A stretch of DNA of 64,000 bases, from NCBI GenBank assembly GCA_031772625.1, contig CM062818.1, positions 1,284,876,277 through 1,284,940,276 of the forward strand, written 5' to 3'. Under the pieces are notes generated by a model. That model saw nothing but the letters and a program-made list of their open reading frames with translations. It was not told the DNA's origin and made no database searches. A program made the position numbers and the translations under genes. The DNA is from Pinus tabuliformis (lineage: Eukaryota > Streptophyta > Pinopsida > Pinales > Pinaceae). Shown here in pieces: positions 58,130 through 64,000 of the stretch. How positions within the stretch are numbered: the stretch's first letter is position 1; the number at the start of each line of letters is the position of its first letter.

Positions 58130-61100
58130 GATGTGGGAGGAGGGTCATTACAATATATCTTTCAACACATTCTTGAGTAAGATCAGAAAAATGGCTAAAA
58201 CTGCTCTCTAAAAAGTAGAAGGAGCATTACACAAACTGAAGGACAATACCCTTTAAGTATATGTCTTGCATAGACATGTAAAGGTTGTTTTATGCTGATC
58301 TTCGAGAACTATCTCTATTTGGTTGTACCTAATGAACTAATTGAGAAAGGAGAAATATTTCTTACAAATTAACGTGACCAAAATTTGATTGATAAAGGGG
58401 AGAGGAAAATAGTCGTTAAGGGTGGTCTTATTAATTTCTCTATAATACACACAAGTTTGCTAGTATCCATTTTTCTTATGGACTATCATGAGGGGATAGA
58501 CCCAATGGTTATTTGAAATAATAAATGAAGTTGGCATCTAAGAGTTTATACAATTCATCCTTGACAACTTTTCTAAGGGTTCTATTCATTCGTCTCTACG
58601 GTTTCCTAACAGGTCGGGCACCTTCCTAAATGTGAATATGGTGCATACAAGTTTCAAGGGAGATGCCCTTCATTTCGTAGTAGCTCAAAGTGGAGGCATT
58701 GGTGTGTTTTTGCAACATTCTACTATACTTTCTCTTGTTGAGATACATCCAACGGAGAATTTATATACAAATATTTTCGTAGACGAATTTTAACAAGAGT
58801 GGTGTCAGATATTGGTAAATGTATTGCCGATATAAAATTTTGTAGTGACAACAAGGTGCTTGGCTTATAATTTTCTTGAAAATATGGGTTGAAAATGTGA
58901 TCAAAAGAATATGTATTTTGTAAAGATTTTAAATGGAAAATAAGGTCATGAACCCAACTATATTTTGCATATTCTTTAAATTGGTTCACTTGATTAACAT
59001 AATTTTTTTTTTTAGCATTCTCTTCATCACTAATAACATTATTAAGATAGGGTTTATTCAAGTTCCTGAAAGGATTTGGTAGGGATTTACAAATTCACTT
59101 ACTTTGTTGATTCTCCATGTGAAATGAGGATATATCTGGAGTGAAAACCAATGTAATCATTGGTAGCAACTACCACTGGTTGTCCTAGGATCAAAGGGTG
59201 TCCCCCTGAATGGTTTTTACGTTGCAATACCATAATGTTTGCAGGATACTCCCAATAATTTAATAAGAATATTAGATTGTCAAATACACCATCAAGATTT
59301 ATTTTGGATTGATCATTTATTCCAAAATTGTAGGCACGGGATGAAGGTTAGACAGTTGCAACTATTCCATGGTTTTTCTTGTCATTACATTAATTGCATC
59401 CCCTAGATCTATCAAAATATTTGTTCGAACAAGGGTGTTGTTAATGTGTACCGAAACAACTAGATTACAGGATCTACATGTCTTTCCATAAAGGATTTTC
59501 TTGACATTAAATCACATGTTTTCCCAACCAAATGAATGGTTCATGGCTCTATCCTCTTCCTTCCTATTTTCTTGAAGAAAATCTCTCTAATAGTTTTAGC
59601 ATAAATAAGGATATCCTTAATAACTTGTATTAAGGGTACTTTGATACAAACATTTCTTAATTTTAAAACCAAGTGAAATTCAAGGTGCTCGATAGGATTT
59701 TTTGAGATTAGACTTTATGGGTAGGGAGGTGCACTAGATGATTATGAAGACTCTAAATTTTGAGAAGTGCTTTTTACTGTTGAATCATTGTTTATTTGAT
59801 CAAGAGTTTCCTCCCTCAATTTTTATTCAATGATGATAGGATAGTATTTATTTTTATTGAGAACCTTCCCCTCCCTCAATTAGATATCTTACAATACAAT
59901 TAGTGTGATAGAACATGTGGGAAACAAAGGGAATTCAACATTAAAAACCTACTAAGATGTTTTTTATTATTGGGGTTAGCAATCTCCTCAGAAAGTAACT
60001 AGGTAGGTTGTGGAGGTTAGGAAGATGGTGGTTGTGGTAATTATAATTGTTGTGGTGGTATAGTTAGTTGAGATTGTTGAGTTTGAGGGTTTGTTGGATA
60101 TGATTGTTGGAGTGGTGCGAAATATGACCATTATGGTGGTCGGTACAAGAAAAAGAAGGCATATTACTATAATGACACCCTCACAATTCCTCCTACCAGG
60201 GGTGCTTTTGGATTTTTTGCAGAACAAATGTTTGCAAATGCATAGGAGGAACCATAAATTAATATGAAAGTTGTTGTCCATATAAAGAATGAGAATGTTG
60301 ATATGCATGGTATGAAGTTATGCCTAAATACCCTACTTATTTATTTCTCCTCAATAAACTGCCTTGAGACTAGGTAGAGATGGAAAAATTTCCATTGTAT
60401 GGTAACTTACACAGATAACACATACATTAATAGAATACAAATGCAATTCTTGCAAAGAGTTCTTCTATTTACACTTAGGAAACAATATGAAAAGTGTTGT
60501 TGTTTCCTCTTAAATTGTGATGTATCTACTTGTAAATTAAGATTTTCAAGAAGATAATTTTTAGAACATTCAAATAAATGTCCCAACTCAATTCTAGTCA
60601 CACCACTTGTTGCATATTTGGTATTTTATGGGAAGCATCCCTAATCCATCTACCATATCTTTCCTGAATGCAAGAATATTTCATACATAGGTCACAAATC
60701 TTGTCAAAAGGAAACTATGAAACATCCCCAGATCCTATTAAATTTAATACATTGATGGACTCATCTAGAACACCCCTTAAGAACATAGTTATGATGGTGT
60801 CTTGATTTAGTTTATGTTTTTTAGATATTTGGAGATTATATAGAAACTCTTCAAGTTATTCTTCGAGGCTCTCATCCTCCTTTTGTGTAATTTTGAAAAT
60901 TTGATCCCTTAAGTCTCTAGATTTGCAATACTCTTGGTACTTTTTAAGAAAAGTTCTATTCATTCCATCCCATGTTATATTGGTGTTACCCCCCAGCCGA
61001 TGAAATATCACAAGGTTTAATCCCTAATTGTGGTGGGAAATAACTTAAACTTTTGGGAAATCGTAGAATAGTCATAAATTCTACACAATACATCAAATTC

Positions 61101-61340
61101 AAATAAAAAGGAATTAGAACCTTCAATGCTCTTACCATAAAAATGTGGCAGTATGGAAGGGGGGATATTATTCATCTAGACCAATACATTAGGATCCATG
61201 ATGGGGAGTTTGGAGGTTACCTCTTTCCCCCAATTGGTCAATTGTGTTACTTTTACAAACACTTCTTCCTATCCCTCCAGCATCTTTCTACCTCCAAACA
61301 AAACAAACTCAGTTTCTAAAGGTATTTTGGTATGTTAAAT
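58130..61340 (-). pseudogene. Gypsy-3: decayed Ty3/gypsy Gag-protease-RT
   Basis: Old minus-strand gypsy remnant with no long frame. Gag about 61200-60650: ILPHFYGKSIEGSNSFLFEF, QKFKLFPTTIRD, FLKKYQEYCKSRDLRDQIFK, TQKEDESLEE. Protease about 59450-59330: ILIDLGDAINVM, where the usual D-T-G is L-G-D. RT about 58590-58200: VKDELYKLLDANFIY, REINKTTLNDYFPLPFINQ, EDQHKTTFTC, LCNAPSTF. The 58723-59061 frame is the linker between protease and RT. The catalytic YxDD block, RNase H and integrase were not found to the left. Confidence 0.78.
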
Positions 61341-62196
61341 AGGGTTATGACCAACTTTTGACTTTGTTTTTGGTTATTATCCTCCAACTAAATTATATTC
61401 CCATGTAAAATCATTGAGGTGACCCATAGAATCTATCTCCTTGTTCTCTTAGGGCTTCAAGCTGTCAGTTATAGTTCTGTATACATGATCCTTCTTGGAA
61501 GATTTTCATTCCAGTGATTTAATGTTAGAAATTGGGGGTGGTCTTTAGAAGTATTTGGCTTGCCTCTACCTTTAAATTTATGCCCACATCTACTTGTGAA
61601 ACTCCTGGAAAGGAGAAAAAAATAAAATTCAAACAAACAAATAGAAATCAAAGCACACTATGAACTCTTGGTGTTACTGGGATCCTACCATCATCAAGTT
61701 ATTTCTTCACTCTGTTAGCTCAAACACTCCTTTTTTCTAATCCCAAAAATAAATAAACATGCTTATACCAACACGACAAGGGTTTGTGGGACTCACCAAA
61801 GTGCTTCTATAGATTCTTACCTTCCATATTATCGTCTCTCTCCTCCAACTCTTAAATGTTGTCCAGAGAATCAATGAGCAAAATATACTACCAATATTCT
61901 TACGTCTCAAGACCCTCACTGAAAATGAAGCCAAAATGTTGGGTGAATTTTATTGTATCATATTCCAAACATTAATTTTCCAATTCAAGAGTGTAAGCTT
62001 CGAGACACTACATTTTATGTATGGAGAGCTAAAAACATCAATGGATCCACTATTCTACCACTATAATAGGAATTAATACGTGAGATTCAAGAAGATGGAT
62101 GTCACATACAAAAGGTTTATTTGTTGAACAACAAACTTAAGGGTACTTCTGCAACATTTTAAGTTTACTGCATATTATCCTCTGAGCTATATTTTT
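61341..62196. other. No gene recognised
   Basis: Could contain the 5' leader or LTR of Gypsy-3, but no second copy exists for comparison. Short minus frames (61469-61651, 61737-61934) have no domain. Confidence 0.4.
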
Positions 62197-63061
62197 TGTT
62201 GAAAATGCAGCAAAAAATTCCTAATTTAATTTTGCCCTTAATTAAATTAGGACAAAATTGAAATTCCACATCAGCAAATAACTTGACTGAGTTAACTGAG
62301 TTATTATCACTCAGTTAGATTAGTTAATTCGAGTTGGAGGGAGAAATTTAGTTGTGTACAGTGATTCCTAAATTTTAGGAGCCTAGGTTGAGTTAATTTC
62401 AGTTGTAGCAATTTAATTTAGTTAAATTGAGTTATGGTTAGTTAAACTAGTTCCAACTGTTGGAGGACCTAGTTGGAGGTCTAGCAGTGGGGTGTAGCTT
62501 CAATATTTAACTAGTTAGCTGACACTCAACCTAAATTAACTTATGCACACACAAAATTCAAGTCACCTAGTTGAGATTGGAGTTCAAGGGCAGTGTACTA
62601 TTAGTTGTAGAATATTCCAAATTGTTCAAGTCATGCATGCAGTCAAAGAAAATCCTAAAGGTATTGCACAATTCTCATTGAGGAAATTCCTATTTAATAG
62701 GGGCTAATTTCCTAAAGGAACAACACAAGGAAATAGGAGCTTGGAGGCTTGGAAATTTGGGTAAGTATTGGCCAAAGGAAGCTAGTCAAGCAGAGGAAAG
62801 AAAATACTTGTGCAGGTTGAGCTCAAGGTTGAGCAGAGCATATTGTATTCATCCAGATATTAATGCAATACAGATAGTAAGGGATTTTGAGAAGTTTCTT
62901 TCCCCTAGATATATCTCTGAGTATGTGTGTTGAATCTTATCTCATGTTTATGTAGTGATTTCATGGTCAATTAATTGTTTTCCGCTGATGAGTAGAGTAG
63001 ATTCAAGACTTTTATTTTAGTAAATTACATAAGAAGTTTGAATATACAAGGAATTTATACA
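62197..63061 (+). repeat. Copia-3 5' LTR
   Basis: Starts TGTTGAAAATGCAGC at 62197. Ends TTTATACA at 63061, directly before TGCTATCATAGC (63062-63073), a two-mismatch version of TGGTATCAGAGC. About 865 bp. Boundaries are inferred from TG/CA and the primer site, not from a second copy. Confidence 0.65.
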
Positions 63062-63167
63062 TGCTATCATAGCTAGATTCACAGTAGAAAAGAGAATTTG
63101 AAGTTGTCATTGCAGGAGGTTCGAGGTTGCAAATCAGTGTTTCGGGTTTTCTCCAGGACTGAGAATA

Positions 63168-63800
63168 TGGATTTCTATGGACTAAGACTTGAGTATTACC
63201 TTGAGGGAAGCTCAAATTATGTTGCATGGAAGGACCATATGGAATAAGTACTATAAGATAATGGGTTGAAATAATTCGTTGATAATGATGTTTCGAAACC
63301 AGCAACAGTTGATGTTTAGGATCTAGAAAAATGGAAGAAAGGTGTTGCTAGGGCAAGGAAAATCATATTGGAGGGAGTACAAGATCATATTGTCTCTAAT
63401 TTACATGGGAAAGAGACTCTATATGTAATGTGGAAAGCACTGACATATTTGTTCCAGAACAGTAGTGACCACACGAAGCTGGAACTCAAGGAAAATATTC
63501 GAAGCATCAAGATGCAAAATAATGACACAATTCCACAGTACCTGAGCAAGTTTACATAGTGTCATGATGAACTTGGTGGGATCGGTATTACTATCCCTAA
63601 AGAAGATTTGGTAGTGCTAGCTCTATTGGGTCTTCCTAAGAGTTGACACAGTTATCAAGATTGACTAAATGGTAGAGAGAAACTACCACAGTGGGAGCGG
63701 CTATGGTCCGATCTAGTGTAGGAAGAAATAAGGCAGAACAATAGAGATGGGATCTCATCCAAAGAAGAGGAAGAGGACTTTTCATTAGTAGTTGAGCTAG
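63168..63800 (+). pseudogene. Copia-3 Gag (UBN2), partial
   Basis: FYGLRLEYYLEGSSNYVAWK, WKKGVARARKIILEGVQDHI, NLHGKETLYVMWKAL, LFQNSSDHTKLELKENIRSI, NDTIPQYLSKF, CHDELGGIGITIP, VVLALLGLPKS, NGREKLPQWERLWSDLV. Stops occur after KDHME, at the Gln of SKFTQ, the Trp of PKSW and elsewhere. The best open part is 63368-63559. The C-terminal CCHC knuckle and Pol are absent. Confidence 0.85.
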
Positions 63801-63934
63801 GTCCAATGCTTGGACTTACTACTCTTTTAATTTAGTAACATGGCAACAATTTATTCCCAAAGGTCTCGAGTTGAACCTTTGCTCTGCATTTCTTCTGCGA
63901 TTGATCCAATCCAATGTAAGGGTTGAACCAAGAA

Positions 63935-64000
63935 GCTATAATACCACTTATAAACACAACCCCTGACAATTAGGAATGTATTTACTATTCTAACCCAACA
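63935..64000 (-). other. Primer site and LTR edge of another copia element
   Basis: Plus-strand GCTATAATACCA (63935-63946) is the reverse complement of TGGTATCAGAGC with two changes. A minus-strand copia would thus have its 5' LTR from about 63948 rightwards, mostly outside the window, and its leader at about 63840-63935. Confidence 0.5.

Larger units (their letters stand above)
62197..63800 (+). mobile_element. Copia-3: 5' end of a Ty1/copia element
   Basis: Plus-strand copia with LTR, degenerate initiator-Met primer site and part of Gag. The Gag homology stops near 63800, and a minus-strand copia leader follows, so it is truncated by deletion or a later insertion. Confidence 0.78.

Overview
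The window looks like nuclear DNA from a plant with a large, repeat-rich genome. It is AT-rich, has no compact gene clusters and is almost entirely layered transposable elements: plant-type Ty3/gypsy and Ty1/copia LTR elements, a plant LINE with a C-terminal RNase H, and a hAT-type transposase. A gymnosperm-like genome is plausible, but the sequence does not prove it. I see no intact host gene. The only host-gene homology is a decayed exon fragment of a CDKAL1-type tRNA methylthiotransferase at about 33.98-34.40 kb.

Layout. 1-2.4 kb: AT-rich, with a 228-bp and a 44-bp tandem duplication. 2.4-17.1 kb: a plus-strand hAT/ZNF862-like transposase pseudogene split by a 12.3-kb minus-strand Ty3/gypsy element (Gypsy-1, 3145-15465). 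Gypsy-1 has 2.6-kb LTRs, each carrying its own open reading frame, and an RNase H domain between protease and reverse transcriptase. 17.1-19.7 kb: no gene. 19.7-27.9 kb: a degenerate LINE whose 3' side holds a 140-bp tandem array and two hammerhead-ribozyme-like motifs. 27.9-29.5 kb: no gene. 29.46-33.24 kb: a 5'-truncated minus-strand copia element (Copia-1). 33.2-37.1 kb: the CDKAL1 fragment, a long AT tract and non-coding relics of a plus-strand gypsy element. 37.1-45.2 kb: a minus-strand Tat/Ogre-like gypsy element (Gypsy-2) cut off inside integrase. 46.311-55.144 kb: the youngest element, a nearly intact minus-strand copia (Copia-2) with ATTTG target-site duplications, about 1% LTR divergence, and one polyprotein frame broken by only two stop codons. 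55.1-56.5 kb: AT-rich repeats and two related foldback hairpins, each preceded by a TATA-like box. 58.1-61.3 kb: a decayed minus-strand gypsy (Gypsy-3). 62.2-63.8 kb: a plus-strand copia 5' end (LTR, primer-binding site, partial gag; Copia-3). At the right edge is the leader of a further minus-strand copia element.

The insertions have a clear order. The hAT gene is older than Gypsy-1, which interrupted it; Gypsy-1 LTRs differ by about 5% in the part compared. Copia-2 (about 1%) is much more recent. The most interesting items are the protein-coding potential inside the Gypsy-1 LTRs, its unusual RNase H position, the CpG-decayed hammerhead-like motifs in the LINE tail, and the paired TATA-plus-hairpin units at 56 kb. 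All domain calls are by eye from translated sequence; no database search was run.
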